The notes under the pieces: generated by a model
Told to the model about the DNA's origin: nothing
The model's database searches: none
Seen by the model: only the letters and a program-made list of their open reading frames with translations
Part shown: positions 22,153-34,559 of the stretch, piece after piece
Layout of the letters: each line of letters starts with the position of its first letter
How positions within the stretch are numbered: the stretch's first letter is position 1
Made by a program: the position numbers and the translations under genes
NCBI GenBank assembly: GCA_025677825.1
Contig: JAIXMO010000005.1
Location: forward strand, 62,001 to 126,000
Length of the DNA stretch: 64,000 bases
Direction: 5' to 3'
DNA from: Helicostylum pulchrum
Taxonomy: Eukaryota; Mucoromycota; Mucoromycetes; Mucorales; Mucoraceae

Positions 22153-24480
22153 TTTGATTTTGTTAAAGAAGGAAGGTGTGTAGTAAGGACTGGTAAGGGG
22201 GTGGATTCAAAAGAATGAGAGTGAGTGGGTCTTTTTTTTTTTTAAAAGTTAAAAAAAAAAAGAAGTAGTATTTTTTTGAGTTGTGGAATAAAGAGAAACA
22301 AAGAAGAAGAAAATAAAAAACCCCCTTCTATCTTTTTTAAGGAAAGGGTCGAGGGGTTTGAAAGTGCTACTTTAGTTGCTTCGCGCGTCAAAATACGATC
22401 TATATTGACCTGAACCAATGGTCTATGAGGCACTCTTTTTTAAAAAAGAGCTTTTTTTTTTTTCTCATGCACCGATATTGTATTTGTCCTACGCTAAATA
22501 CACTTGTTTGTACGAGGAGGGATCTTTCATTTTTTAAAGCTTGGAGTTTGAAATCACTGCAATATCCGACCGGAATCAATTCCATTATTTTAATCAAAGA
22601 AAGCTTATACGAAAGTAAGAAAGAAACAAAAAAAGAGAGAGAGAGAGACATTTGTATGCGTATACAAACTACTTGAAAAAAAAAGAGGGTCTTTTTTTTT
22701 CCCACACCTCACCATCGTCTCTCTTCTCTACCCTCTCTCTCCTACTTCCCCGGACGATGAATGTTCATCTCTATCAACGTTGTGCACCGAAAAAAAAAAA
22801 TGGACCTTGAAATCCTTTATTCGAGACACCGAAAATTATAGAGTCCGTTCCCATTTTTTTTTTTTTTTTTTGCGCGTCCCAATTATCAATTTTTGCTTTT
22901 CTTTACTACACTGATAAAACTTTTTTTATATAATTCAATCCTTTTCTTACGGAGATTTATACCAGCTAAAAGAGATAGTTGATTGTTACATGGACTGTAT
23001 TACTTTACTAATCCATCAAGAACTTTATATATATTAAAAAAAAACTAGGTCCAAAAAAAAAAGGTAACGTCAAGTCCCATATCTTTGTATTACCTATAGA
23101 AACCAAAATTTTGATCTATATCCATTTTGCCCCCCCCCCCTTCTATAGTCGGTGTAAAAGTTATGACCCTCATTAAATTTCTTTAAACTCTAATTGACGG
23201 AAAGGGCTTTTTAGTTCACACTGCTATTTTTTTCTCTTGGTTTCTTACACAGACTTATGCAAAAGAGAGACATCAGAACACAGTAACTGTGTCATATGAC
23301 GAAAAAATAAAAAAAGTCCCAGTACCCCCCTCCCCTTCTCCCTAATACACAACTTGTAGATTTTTTTTTTGTAAGATATAAACAAAATAAAATAAAAACA
23401 AGGTTTTAACTCTTGCCAATAATAATGATAACATCACTATTTTAACGATAAAAAACCGGCTTTATAATTAAATGTCTTACTGTACAGCTTAGTGTGTTAC
23501 ATTACCTGTTGTGCAAAGAAAATGACGTGCACCATTCCTATCATTTAACAAATCGGATAACACCTTTCTGTTCAAGTTTTTTTAAACTATAATTTAAATG
23601 AAAATTTCTTTTTTTTTAATGCAAACTAAATCAAAATATTTATACAACAAAAAAAAGTAAACATTGAGAAAAAAAAAAAGGTTTTTTGTTTATTTTGGAT
23701 CGCTCATTGATTCTGTAAAAAGAAAAAAAAAATTACCTAGCGTATTGGTCTAAGCTTTCGAGTATGCTGTCTAAAACGGAGATCATTGGTAGAAACAATT
23801 CTCTTATGCTGTAGCGCGCGCTCTTTTTCAGTATGCGAAAAATTGGACTACCCTGTTTTTTAAAAAAAAAATCAGTGTAGCCCATTGAACGTTATTCTTG
23901 AACCGTATCATACTGACCTTCTAACCTCCCCCAATGCTTTCAGCACTTTTATATTTAAAAAAAAGCGCGTATTTCGGAAATGTCGTTTCCCATCTTTTCG
24001 GATTCAGAAAGCGGTTACCCAAAGTATACCTTTAAAAAAAAAAAGAAGTTTTTTGGTCACATAAAAAAAATGTTTCTGCGTAATTTTTTTTACCAGTGCA
24101 TTATCTTTTTTTTAAAAAAAACTGTGGTAGATGAGGGGCACTTTCTAGTACATCATTATGCTATGTAACGTCTTTCTCTCTTTCTTTTTTTTTTACCGTG
24201 CAAGGAGAGGGGGAACACAAGAATAAAAAATTTCTCTCTTGCGTCGGAACTAAAGCAATAACCCCGCTCTTTAAAATTTTATATAAAATTGCGAATATAT
24301 ATCTTTTTTGCTTTGGTATAGATCTACCAATCATCTAGTTTTTAAAAAAATATGATTCAAAAAAGTATAAATCCAATGTAGTTTTTTTTTTAAAAAAAAA
24401 ATTATTACGCAAAGGGTAATACGTAAAAAAAAAGGGTGTGTTTTTAAAAAGTATATATTAAATGTAATGATACAAAAAGA
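22153..24480. other. Gene-free region, probable bHLH upstream region
   Basis: 2.3 kb of AT-rich DNA with pyrimidine blocks (CTCTCT near 22715-22745) and T/A tracts. No coding or RNA gene recognised. It probably includes the 5' UTR and promoter of the bHLH gene. Confidence 0.45.
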
Positions 24481-26012
24481 CTAGTAATGGTTATTTGACT
24501 GGTATTGCTGTTGGTATTGTTGTGGTTGTTGCTGATATCGCTGTTGGTATTGTTGCCCGTGATATCCTTGTTGCGATTGTTGGTATTGTTGATGATGGAT
24601 GTTATGTGATAAATTGCTGTTACTGTGGTTATTATTTTGGTACGGCGACGACGACCAAGGTTGAGGTTGAGCGTTCTTCGTGAGTCCTACTTGATCACTG
24701 CCGACAGACGATAAACTGTTTCTCCTACCACCACCAAATTGGGATTCCATACCAAAACTCATGTTGGAAGAAGAAGGGTGCTGATAAAATCCAGGTCGTT
24801 GTACTGTACTTTGGCTGGTGAAACTAGGTTGAGGTTGATGATGATACCGGGGACCCTTTGTAGTAGCAGGTGCGTTTAATGTGTTCATGTCAACGTTGGG
24901 TAGTGTAGGTTGAGGTAACGCACGCATTTCGATATCTTCCTTTTTGGATTTTTTCGTGTGGTTGTTACTTTCATTTGCCTTGATTCTTTTACGAGCTTGT
25001 TTTTTCAGTAACTCTTCGATTCTATATACAAAAGACGTTTTTTTTAGTTTGTATACTTAGTAGAGGTTTTTTTTTTATTCTAAACCTTTTGTCAACTTTA
25101 TGGCAGCAGTACTCTTTGAGATTACCTCGAATGTGGCAAAGTAGCGGGATGTAAATAATAGCAGCGATACAGATTAAGATGAAGGAAATGGCAAAGACAA
25201 ACGTAGAGAAAATCATGGTGCCTGTCATGACTTGCTGCATTAAAGTTTTACCCAATCCGGTATTTACAATTGTCAGTCCATCGTTGATTTTAATCCATTT
25301 CGGTAAAATTGTTATCAACGTTACAACGTTAATGACTTGTCTTGGAGCTTCGGCTAAAAGAACTCTCTTCCAACCTACAAAAAAAAAAAAAAAGGTTATT
25401 AATAGCTTAGACTTTTATAAAAAAGGTACAATATATACAAATTTGTATATTATAATTACTTTTAAGCGTGAAAAATACAAAAAATGCAATGGAGTCAGTC
25501 GATTTTCTAGAATCATTAATCTTTCTAAAAAGGCAGAAATAGTTGTAATCTTTGGTCGAGTACCAGCCATTGGCAATAGCCGAGAAAAATGCCAACGAAA
25601 TGTCTCGGGAGGCAATAATACTTCTGGATTTAATGATATCCCAAAACAATAAGACGAAAGAAATCATGATAGCGCCCAAGAAAATCCATTTGGCTACTTC
25701 GGGTGGGATGGATGCGTCTGCATTAATACTGGCATTACCAATGACTAAAAGAGAAATGGCTGTATACAAATCAGCTGTCATTGTCAAGATGCTTTTCAAA
25801 ATCATCATAAACATGAAGGAATAACTAAATCTGGCTGGGCATGAGTTGTCTCGAAATTCTTCAATATCAATAAAGTCAAATTTGTGATCTTTTACTACTT
25901 CTCGTTTCCATTTTGGTCCTTTGCTACTTCCAAAACACTATAAATTTTGTTAATTTTTTAGTTGAGTAAAAAAAAAAAGGAAGAAAAAAAAAAGCAATGT
26001 TAAACTTGCCAT
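24481..26012 (-). CDS. KCH1: KCH1/PRM6-family membrane protein (low-affinity K+ uptake)
   Basis: Fungal-specific plasma-membrane protein family linked in yeast to low-affinity K+ influx and pheromone/Ca2+ responses. Exons: 26012-26010, 25937-25460, 25374-25086, 25021-24481 (436 residues). The coding frame of the second exon (CFGSSKGPKWKREVV) has no usable ATG; the only solution I found is an ATG-only exon at 26012-26010 followed by a GC-AG intron starting GCAAGT. Domains: a short cytosolic N-terminus with KFDFIDIEEFRDNSCPARF, at least four membrane segments (FMMILKSILTMTADLYTAIS, WIFLGAIMISFVLLFWDI, FFVFFTLK region, and FSTFVFAISFILICIAAIIY), then a basic KKQARKRIK stretch and a Gln/Tyr/Asn-rich low-complexity tail. 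The family name is by motif memory; the transporter role is inferred. Confidence 0.78.
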
Positions 26013-26355
26013 TACGAAAAAAAAAAAAAAGTAAAAAAAAAAGGAACGGAATGGGGGAGGAGTTTTAGAAGAACAAAAAAAAAAAAGAAGAATAAAGTTT
26101 CTTTTTTTGAACTCTCAATTTGTTTGGTTCAAGAAAGAAAAAAGAATTAGATGCTGAATACACTCGCCCACTGACAAATCTCCTTTTGTAATCACTTCAA
26201 CAGCAAAAAGGAGGCAATCAGGCACGTTCAATCATCGGGGTTTTTAAATAAATAAAAAAGTATTATTAGAAGCAATTACAATTCAAATAAGGTAAACGGA
26301 TATATGTCTTTTTTTATTATTTTTCTAAATGGCCTGCAGAAAAAAAAGGAAAAAT
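26013..26355. other. Short intergenic region
   Basis: About 340 bp between the KCH start and the CAP stop, rich in A/G runs. Nothing recognised beyond the pyrimidine-rich leader (minus strand) before the KCH ATG. Confidence 0.4.
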
Positions 26356-26859
26356 TTATGGCTTGAGAACATTTTGAATGAAATATGTGTTTCCAGATGA
26401 CACCATGTTTCCAGGAGAAGCATAAGAACAAGTATACAATTTAACACCTTTGCCGAGGTTGTTACAGGTTTTGACACCACAACCAATCTTGGTAGTGGAC
26501 TTCCAGACAGTAGCAGTGAAGTGACCGGTGTTCATACCGAAACCAGGGTTGTTGTAATCGTACTCGCTGACCTCGCTGTACCAACCATTGATGACACTAG
26601 TCCAAGTAGGGTAGCCAAGAGCCAAGTTCTCACCATAGGGACCTGCACTATGCTTGAAAACACACTTGTTGCTCCACTTTTGGGCGTAGGTAGCCATCTT
26701 CTTGTCCCATTTGACAGGAGGTGCGTGATGTTTGGCACGAAGTTTGTTTGTTACCTTGACAATGGTTCTTGCGCTGGCGGCAGAGGTTGCACTGACTTGT
26801 TGAGTAAGAAGTGCTAAAGCTACGAAAATAGCAGATAAAAGGATGATAAAACGAGACAT
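26356..26859 (-). CDS. Secreted CAP-superfamily (PR-1/SCP-like) protein
   Basis: Single-exon, 167 residues. The first ~24 residues (MSRFIILLSAIFVALALLTQ) form a signal peptide cut near VSATSA. The mature part is a minimal CAP domain: NKLRAKHHAPPVKWDKKMA at the start, HSAGPYGENLA with the conserved His and Glu, GHFTATVWKST (CAP1 signature with the second His), and LYTCSYASPGN (CAP2 signature). Cysteines (KC, GCGVKTC, TC) suggest disulphides. Fungal CAP proteins (Pry type) bind sterols and other small lipids and are exported; such a role here is inferred from family. It is the only signal-peptide protein in its neighbourhood and stands alone. Confidence 0.95.
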   Translation of the reverse strand: MSRFIILLSAIFVALALLTQQVSATSAASARTIVKVTNKLRAKHHAPPVKWDKKMATYAQKWSNKCVFKHSAGPYGENLALGYPTWTSVINGWYSEVSEYDYNNPGFGMNTGHFTATVWKSTTKIGCGVKTCNNLGKGVKLYTCSYASPGNMVSSGNTYFIQNVLKP

Positions 26860-29428
26860 TTTGTTGTTGTTGCAAAAAATGAATAAATTGTTTAAATTAA
26901 CTCTTTTCTTTTTATACTGTTTGGTTTTGTCGCTGGATGTTGTACAAATTTATTTTTCAATTTCTTATAACTATATGAATTGGAAATCTCACGAGTGGAA
27001 TATCCTTTCAAAGTTACATTCTGAGCTTTTTTGTAGGTGAGTGCTACAAGGTCGATCGAAAAAATTGGAACTTGGCCTATGGAATTATACCTTGCATATT
27101 TGAATTTCGCTACCGAAATTTTTATTTATTTCTCAGTTATTTACTATTAAAAAAAAAATACATAGTTTGAATAGATGCAAAGTATATCTTTTAATATCAT
27201 CGAGTACATAAAGAAATAGGAGCTATTGAACCTGATGCTACACAAAAAAAAGTAGGGTGAAATTTACGTATATATGGTATGATTTGCATAATTTAAAAAA
27301 ATAAATTGACACGCTAATTCACTAAAATCGCTATTACAATATGTTGAAATGCAATTAATTTCGCTGTCTGAGTGGATTCGCTGTTTGAGTGGGATAAGTA
27401 ATTTGTATTGCAATCTACGCAGGCGCACGTTTTATTTATTTTGTATTATATCTGTAACCTAAACACATGTATACAATAGTAATCGCGTTTCCCGGTATCG
27501 CTCTTTTTTCAACTCCATCATTAGCTACAGTTTAAACAAATTTCGGAATTGATTTTACACTGACATATTTTTACAGGGGAAACTTTAACAGAGTATACGT
27601 TTTGCAATTGCTCTTTTGAAAAATAAAATGAGTCATGTCTATATATGTCTTGGTAGCCAATTCGTTAAAAAGCGTTCTAGTATAAAATTTCATTTGTGTG
27701 ATTCAAGTGTATTTTTCCTTTTGCCCTTTGTTGTACTGATTTAGTAGAACTTGAGTAAATTGAACAGGGCAATTTTCTTTTCTTTTTTTCTTTAACGTTG
27801 TGTATATCTTGTTCTGACTATACGCTTTGCAATTGCCAGAAAAAAAATATAGGGAGTCAAGTACCAAAACTTCTAAACGGTAAGTATATCGTCAAATGAA
27901 ACCTTTTTCGTATGACAAAACAATAAGATATATAAATTAATGGGATGCATTGTACAACAGATTGAACGGAAACCGTCCCCCTTATTTTTTTTTTAAAAAA
28001 AAAAAAATGTTTACCAAATGCCATTTCCGCGGAAAAACAAAAACATGTACAGTTTTATATTAGATAATTACTTTTAACAATAATACATAAAAGGACCTTT
28101 TTTTTTTTTTTTTTTCATTGTTATCTTCAAAGCAAACAAAAAAAAAAAGGTACAACTTATTGGGAATCCAACAAGAAAGTCTTCGTCTTACATGTAATAA
28201 ATAAAAAGAAATAAATTGATTTGTTTTTCCTTTCTGCTTTTGTATTAGTGTCATATTCTGAAAAAAAAAAAAAAAAAAAAAAAAGTACCAGGTAAGTAGG
28301 AGCGTTACTTCGTTAGCAGTAAGATGTGATCGTCTCATTTCGAATCTATTGTTTAGAGTTCTGATTACTGTTTAGTTACATAAATGGTATACGTTATCAA
28401 GCCCAAGAGTTTACGAAGCCATTCATTTTGAAACTGGAAGAGATAAATATATTTGTTCATCTGATAACTCTCGTTTGCAAAGAGAGTATCATATGATCTA
28501 TTTCTTACAAAAAGAGGTGTTTCTAACTAGACGAAATGTGTATACACTGAAACATATAGTACAATTAGTAAATATACAGTCTTTTCGCATTTTGCTAAAC
28601 GGACGTCCAGTCTCTTTTTAATATTAATAAAGTGAAACAGAAGCAGTAAAAGGATAATAACAGAGCGTGGCAACAGTCCCAAACGAGAGAGTCACTTATT
28701 TTATCAAGTGGGTATATATTCTAGTGTATCATGATATACTCAAAGTACTCGATGCAGCTCCAAGACATTTGACTGATTGTCAAAAGAGAGTTTATTGTTT
28801 TACTTAAATTACGTACGAATAACTATTGGCTCATTTTTTTTAAAAAAAAAAAGGTTTATATAATATCTATTTTACTACAGAGTTCATTGTGTAGTCGACT
28901 TGTATACCTTGTTTTGCCTCAGAATAGGTAAGCCGAGCAAAACATTTGCTCGTTTAATCAGCGCTAAAAACTGGACATAATTTATCATTATTAAAACCTG
29001 GTATAAAGAGATTAGCCCAATTGCTAAAAAAAACTGATAAAGAGGCAGATAATGAGACCAATTGCTTTTTTATAGTTCTCTCTTTTTTTGATATGGAGTG
29101 GAACTTGTTTGACAGTCTACAGCAGCGTGACCATCAGGACAGTCACGGACAGATGACGTAGGTTTTAGTTTTGGCGCGTCTGATCAAAAAATGCGGTTTG
29201 AAAAAAAAATTTCGCTCGCCAATTTAGAAAAAACAACAGTTTTTATTTTTCTCTTTCTTTTTTTTTTTTTTTATACATATTTCATATTTCTTTCTTGTAG
29301 TCCTAGTTTCTGGGTAAATTTAGAGTTTTGGCTTTTGTTTCAAAGTACGAAAAAGTAATTAACGTTAATTTATAGATTTATAAAATACCACAACTTTTTT
29401 TTATTCGAGAAAAAAATATATACATACT
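26860..29428. other. Gene-free region upstream of importin beta
   Basis: 2.6 kb without a credible ORF. It is less homopolymer-rich than other gaps. It includes an 8-bp hairpin with an ACA loop (CGAGCAAA/TTTGCTCG, about 28933-28951) and two related TTTGCAATTGC segments near 27600 and 27827. No tRNA or snRNA recognised. Confidence 0.45.
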
Positions 29429-32400
29429 ATGGACGCTACAACTCTTCTTGCCAACACATTATCTAATGGTAAAAAAAAAAATTTATTCAAACTGAATTAA
29501 TAGATTGAATGTCCTTTTTTTATTCTAATATACTTTTTTAGATCGTGCTTTACGTGAGGATGCCACTCAAAAATTAGAATTATTTGCACAAGAAAACTAC
29601 GTAAGAATTACAAAAAAAAAAAAAAAAAAGTTTTTTTTTATTAATCTTTTTTCACCCTTTTTCTTATAAAAAATGTAGTCAAGTTATGTTATTTCTTTGT
29701 GTCAAATTCTTGCCAACGAACAAAGTGATGATTCCATCAGAATGTCTGCCGGTCTCGCTTTAAAGAATAGTTTGACAGCAAAGGTAATTTAACTTTTTTT
29801 TTTTTCCAAAAAAAAGTAGAAAGGTATTGATTGTGTGATTACAGGAATTTGTTCGTAAAGAAGAACTTGCTCAGAGATGGGTTGCAACCCCCGAAGAACT
29901 TCGTGCTCAAATTAAGCAAGGTGTAAAGTATATAGATAAAATTGATAAAAAAAAAAAAAAGTTTCGTGTTTCTTAATTGTTTTTATTACTTTTAGGTTCT
30001 TCAAGGATTAGGTTCACCCAAGAAGCCTGTTGGAAATATTTCTGGTCAGGTAAAGATAACAAAACAGAATATATAACGAAAAAGGGGGGTGCGGAAAAAA
30101 AAAAGGGATACATTTTTTTTTTGATTGAGTCTAACATGTATTAGGTTGTCGCTGCTATTGCAGAAATCGAATTACCTATGGGCGGCTGGCCCGATTTGAT
30201 CCGTATCATGCTTGAAAATATTTCAACTGATAATGCTACATTGAAGCAATCTACTTTGCAAGCTATTGGTTATGTTTGTGAAGCTACTGTAAGTATTATT
30301 TATTTTTTCATCTGCTTTGTTTTCTAAATTATTAAAAACCATCTTTCTGTACAAAAGGATCCTTCTGTTCTCGCTAGTCAATCCAATGATATTTTAACTG
30401 CAGTTGTACAAGGTGCTCGTAAGGAAGAACCCAAGTAAGTTTACATGCTCTATTTTTTGTTTTATTGGTGTATTTTAATTAATCTTTTTTTATTTTTTTT
30501 TACTATAATTAGTCAAGAAGTCCGCCTTGCCGCTATCAATGCTTTAATCAATTCTCTCGATTTTATCAAGGAAAACTTTGAACGTGAGGTAAGTAAATCA
30601 ATCAATCGATTTATAGAGCGCAAGTGTGTTGATTTTTTATATATAAAATAAATAGGGTGAGAGAAACTTCATTATGCAAGTTGTTTGTGAAGCCACTCAA
30701 AGTACTTCCTCTGATGTCCAAGTTGCTGCTTTCCAATGTCTTGTTCGTATTATGCAAACTTACTACGACAAGATGCGTCTTTATATGGAAAAGGCTTTAT
30801 TCGGTGTAAGTAACATTTTAAAAAATGTCCAGTAGAATATAAAAATTGACACATTGTTTCTTTTTTTTTTATAGTTAACTGTTGCCGGTATGAACAATGA
30901 GGATGACCGTGTTGCTTTGCAAGCCATTGAATTCTGGTCTACTGTTTGTGACGAAGAAATCGATTTAAAGGAAGAGTTACTTGAGGTAAGTTAATAATAA
31001 TATATGTATATACATATATATTTATTCTTTGGGAGCGTAGTGTTTATTAAGTATACATGTATCATTAGGCTCAAGAAATGGGTGAACAACCTGAACGTCA
31101 AACCTATCATTTCGCTGAATTAGCTCTTGGTGATATTCTTCCTGTTCTCTTATGGATTCTTACCAAGCAAGAAGAAGACTATGATGAGGATGAGTGGACT
31201 GTCTCTATGGCCTCCGCCACCTGTCTTTCTTTGCTCGCTCAATGTGTAGGTAACATGGTTATCACTCCCGTTGTTCCTTTCATTGAATCAAACATTCAAA
31301 ATGAAAACTGGAGAAACCGTGAAGCTGCTGTTATGGCATTCGGTTCCATCATGGATGGTCCTGAACCTAATGTTTTGACTCCTTTGGTTGATCAAGCTTT
31401 ACCTACTTTAATCGGAATGATGAAGGATCCTGTTGTACATGTTAAGGATACTGTTGCTTGGACTCTTGGTCGTATCTGTGAATTGCTTATCCAATGTATT
31501 AAGCCTGAAGTTCATATGAATGAGTTAGTCTCTGCTCTTGTTTATGGTCTTCAAGATAGTCCTCGTATTGTCGGTAACTGTTGTTGGTCATTGATGAACT
31601 TGGCTGAACAACTGGGTCCTACTCCTGGTGACGAGGCTCCTACTTCTACTCTTTCTGTCTTCTTTGAGGGAATCATCACTGCTCTTTTACAATTCACTGA
31701 AAGATCTAACAATGAATCCAATTGCAGAACTTCCGCATACGAAGCTATTTCTACACTCGCCATGTACTCCGCCAACGATTGTATTAACACTGTGCAAAGA
31801 ATTGTTTTGACTATCTTGGACCGTTTAGAGGTCACTATGGCCATGGAAAACCAAATTCTTGATGCTGATGATAGAGCTAGTCATTCCGAATTACAATCTA
31901 GTTTATTAGGTGTCTTGACTAACTGTATTCGTCGTCTTTCCAGAGATATCAGCCAAGTTGCTGATCGTATTATGACAGTTGTTCTTCAACTTTTGAATAA
32001 CCAATCTAAGCAAGCCACAACTACCGAAGATGCCTTCTTAGCTATTGGTGCCATGACCAGTGCCCTTGAAGCTGATTTCAACAGATACGCTGAATTATTT
32101 GTCCCTATTCTTTGCAATGCTTTACAAAACCCCTCCGAATACCAATTGTGTTTCATTGCCGTAGGTCTTATTGGTGATATCTGTCGTGCTCTCGGTAAAG
32201 ATGCCGCACCTTACTGTAACAACTTGATGCAATTGTTGGTCACTAACCTTCAATCTCCTGTTCTTCATCGTACTGTGAAGCCTGCAATTCTCTCTTGTTT
32301 CGGTGATATCGCTTTAGCTATTGGAGAGTCATTTGGTGCATACTTGGATGTTGTCATGATGGTTTTACAACAAGCTGGTACCATGCGTGCTGAAAGAGAT

Positions 32401-32829
32401 AATTATGAAATGATTGACTATGTAAACACTTTATATGAAGGTTGTACTGAAGCATATGTTGGTATCGTCCAAGGATTAAATGGTACTCCTCAAGCTCAAA
32501 TGTTATTACCCTTCTTACCTCATGTCTTTGACTTCATTCGTTCCGTTGCTGTTGATCAAAATAGAACTGATACTCTTACAAGATCTATCATTGGTTTATT
32601 AGGGTAAAGTCTTTTTATATGTATTTTAAAAAAAAGCAACAATTAATTTTTTTTTTGTTTATTTTGTAGTGACCTTGCCGAAACTTTTGAAACACAATTA
32701 AAGAATTTCTTCGTACAAGACTGGGTTAACCAATTGTTACGTGATGCTAGAACAAGTCGTCATTACGGACCCAGCACTAAGGACACATCACGCTGGGCAA
32801 AGGAGATGATTAAACGTGCTTGTCAATAA
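29429..32829 (+). CDS. KAP95: Importin subunit beta-1 (karyopherin 95)
   Basis: Nuclear import receptor that carries importin-alpha/cargo through the pore and releases it on Ran-GTP binding. Twelve exons: 29429-29468, 29542-29600, 29679-29783, 29845-29922, 29996-30049, 30145-30288, 30358-30434, 30513-30588, 30656-30805, 30875-30985, 31069-32603, 32670-32829, giving 862 residues against 861 in yeast. HEAT repeats run throughout; landmarks are [11 protein letters not shown] in the Ran-binding N-terminus, [19 protein letters not shown], the acidic loop [17 protein letters not shown] that contacts Ran/IBB, and [18 protein letters not shown]. The gene starts with ten small exons and then has one 1.5-kb exon. 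The donor of exon 4 was set at 29923 (GTAAAG) because the nearer GT breaks the frame. Confidence 0.97.
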
Positions 32830-33331
32830 TTTTACTACCTTTTTTAATTACCTCTGCCTGTTTATTATTTCTTCTTTTTTTTTCTTTTTGTATTCATAAC
32901 AACACTTTTTCTCCCCTTTTTAAAAAAATAACCTTCCTATCTCTCTCTTTCTCCCCCAACTTTTTTTTTTTTTTTTACAATTTAACCAAATTCCCCTTTT
33001 TGCCCCACTTTCCCCAATTTCCCCCACACTCCCCTTCCCATTGAATTTTTTAAAAAAAACAAATATAAAAAAAAAAGATTAAATATCCCCACACATCCCC
33101 CCCATACACACACAAATTATAAAAGAGATTCTTTTTTGACAAACTTTCCCCCCCTTTATATAAACGAAATCAATTTTTTAAAATGCGATAAAAATTTGAC
33201 AGTTCGCATAATTTTTTTCTTTACAAGTGTTTCGAGCTAAGCGTACTACGGAAAAAAGTGGTTTTATCATCACTTTAGATGATTTCATTTTTTTTTTTTT
33301 GAAAAAAAAAGAATAGAAAAGGAGATACTCT
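32830..33331. other. 3' region with C- and T-rich tracts
   Basis: 500 bp between importin and a small Cys-rich gene. The plus strand is strongly pyrimidine-rich (runs of CCCC and TTTT, 32,830-33,160). No gene seen. Confidence 0.45.
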
Positions 33332-33541
33332 TTAAAGGGTTGGAAGAAAATAAGGGACAGTACAACCTACAGAACATATATTGTGGGCAGCGTCACAATT
33401 ACTGATATCTAAAGGGAAAGCAGTATAACAGCCAAAAGCGACAGACTCACAACAATACCGACATATCAAGAATACAAACGGACTACAATGAGAGACGTTT
33501 ACAAGTGTCGTCAATATAACCAAAAAAAAAAAAACCTTCAT
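33332..33541 (-). CDS. Small secreted cysteine-rich protein (short paralogue)
   Basis: 69 residues. A signal peptide (MKVFFFLVILTTLVNVSHC) is followed by a 50-residue mature part with eight cysteines including the last signal-region Cys. Pattern and the motifs LIC..CC, GCYTAF and C..AHNICSVGC match the 82-residue neighbour at 33726-33974 on the same strand, so the two look like tandem paralogues. This copy lacks the Gly/Ala/Thr-rich central loop of the neighbour. Function unknown; the family is discussed under the neighbour. Confidence 0.6.
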   Translation of the reverse strand: MKVFFFLVILTTLVNVSHCSPFVFLICRYCCESVAFGCYTAFPLDISNCDAAHNICSVGCTVPYFLPTL

Positions 33542-33725
33542 TTTATGAAAAATAAAGATAAGGTCCCATAAAAAATAACTACACTTATATATATCTTCTG
33601 TAACAACATTTTTATTTACTTCTTATTTAAAATGCTAAAAAAGTTGTTACAACTAGAATGGTCTTCCTTTTAATATAAGCAATATTCATTTGGGCTTTTT
33701 TTTTTAGTATTGAGATAGAGATCAT

Positions 33726-33974
33726 TTAGGGAGTTGGAGCGCAGCCAGCAGCAATACAACCGAGCATACAGGCACCAAGAGCACTATTACAGCCTGCAAT
33801 AACCGAAGGGATACCAAGACCAGCAGTTACAGTACCAAATGTAGCACCACCAGCGGTATAACAGGCAACAGCTAAAGCGTTACAACCCGATTGGCATAGT
33901 CCGTACGTAAGTAGACCACAGTAAGAAACACCAATGAGACTTAAAAATATAGCGGAGAGTAATACTACTTTCAT
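33726..33974 (-). CDS. Small secreted cysteine-rich protein (Zys3-like)
   Basis: 82 residues: signal peptide (MKVVLLSAIFLSLIGVSYC), then a compact hydrophobic mature part with eight cysteines: YC, LC, GC, AC before a Gly/Ala/Thr-rich stretch (TAGGATFGTVTAGLGIP), then GC, AC, GC, GC and the end APTP. From memory this pattern (GxLTYGLCQxGCNALAVACY..) matches small proteins found in many fungi and in Chlamydomonas zygotes, sometimes labelled zygote-specific protein 3-like; no biochemical role is established to my knowledge. It is followed 185 bp downstream by the shorter paralogue. ATG choice follows the signal peptide. Confidence 0.75.
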   Translation of the reverse strand: MKVVLLSAIFLSLIGVSYCGLLTYGLCQSGCNALAVACYTAGGATFGTVTAGLGIPSVIAGCNSALGACMLGCIAAGCAPTP

Positions 33975-34559
33975 TTGGTTCGAATAAAAAAAAAAATGGA
34001 AGGAGGGTGTTTTTTAAAAAAAAAAAATTGGTTTATTTATACTGTTTGTTTATCCCTTGAAAACTGATAAACTGTGTGAGGTATTCATTTGGTAAATAAA
34101 AAAGGAAAAGGCGTAAAGCTAAAGTTAAATTTATACAAATATTTGAGGTTTTATATCATGAAAAAAAGGCTGAAACATTTAAAGCTGTGCCCAAGCGCGT
34201 CTAAATATGCATAGGGGATACACATCTCTAAATTTGAAGATTCTCCTTCAATGTTATACTTATTTTATTGGTTACAGCAATAGATTCAAGGTATACTCCT
34301 AGGTGGCTAATACATAAAGCAAGTTTTCGGACATATTTACTATAATGGTAAAACGACTTTTTTTATTGGTTAGTGGGAAAAAATATTTATAAATTCTATG
34401 CTTTAGCTCTGATAATACATGTCTTCTTCGAGTACGCCAAAACTACGCATTGAATTATATACGCTTCGTGTAAGACGAGTTTGGAATAAGGCGGAGTGAG
34501 TCGGTGGTATAGTAGATTTATGGAGGTGAGCGGAACAGATCCTATTTTAATAGATTAAG
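33975..34559. other. Intergenic DNA before transposon relic
   Basis: About 585 bp, including a T/A tract at 34012-34027. No gene, and no clear inverted-repeat end of the following element was found. Confidence 0.4.

Noticed and set aside
28933..28951. 8-bp hairpin as a candidate small RNA
   Set aside because: A single short stem without conserved boxes is expected by chance in 64 kb.
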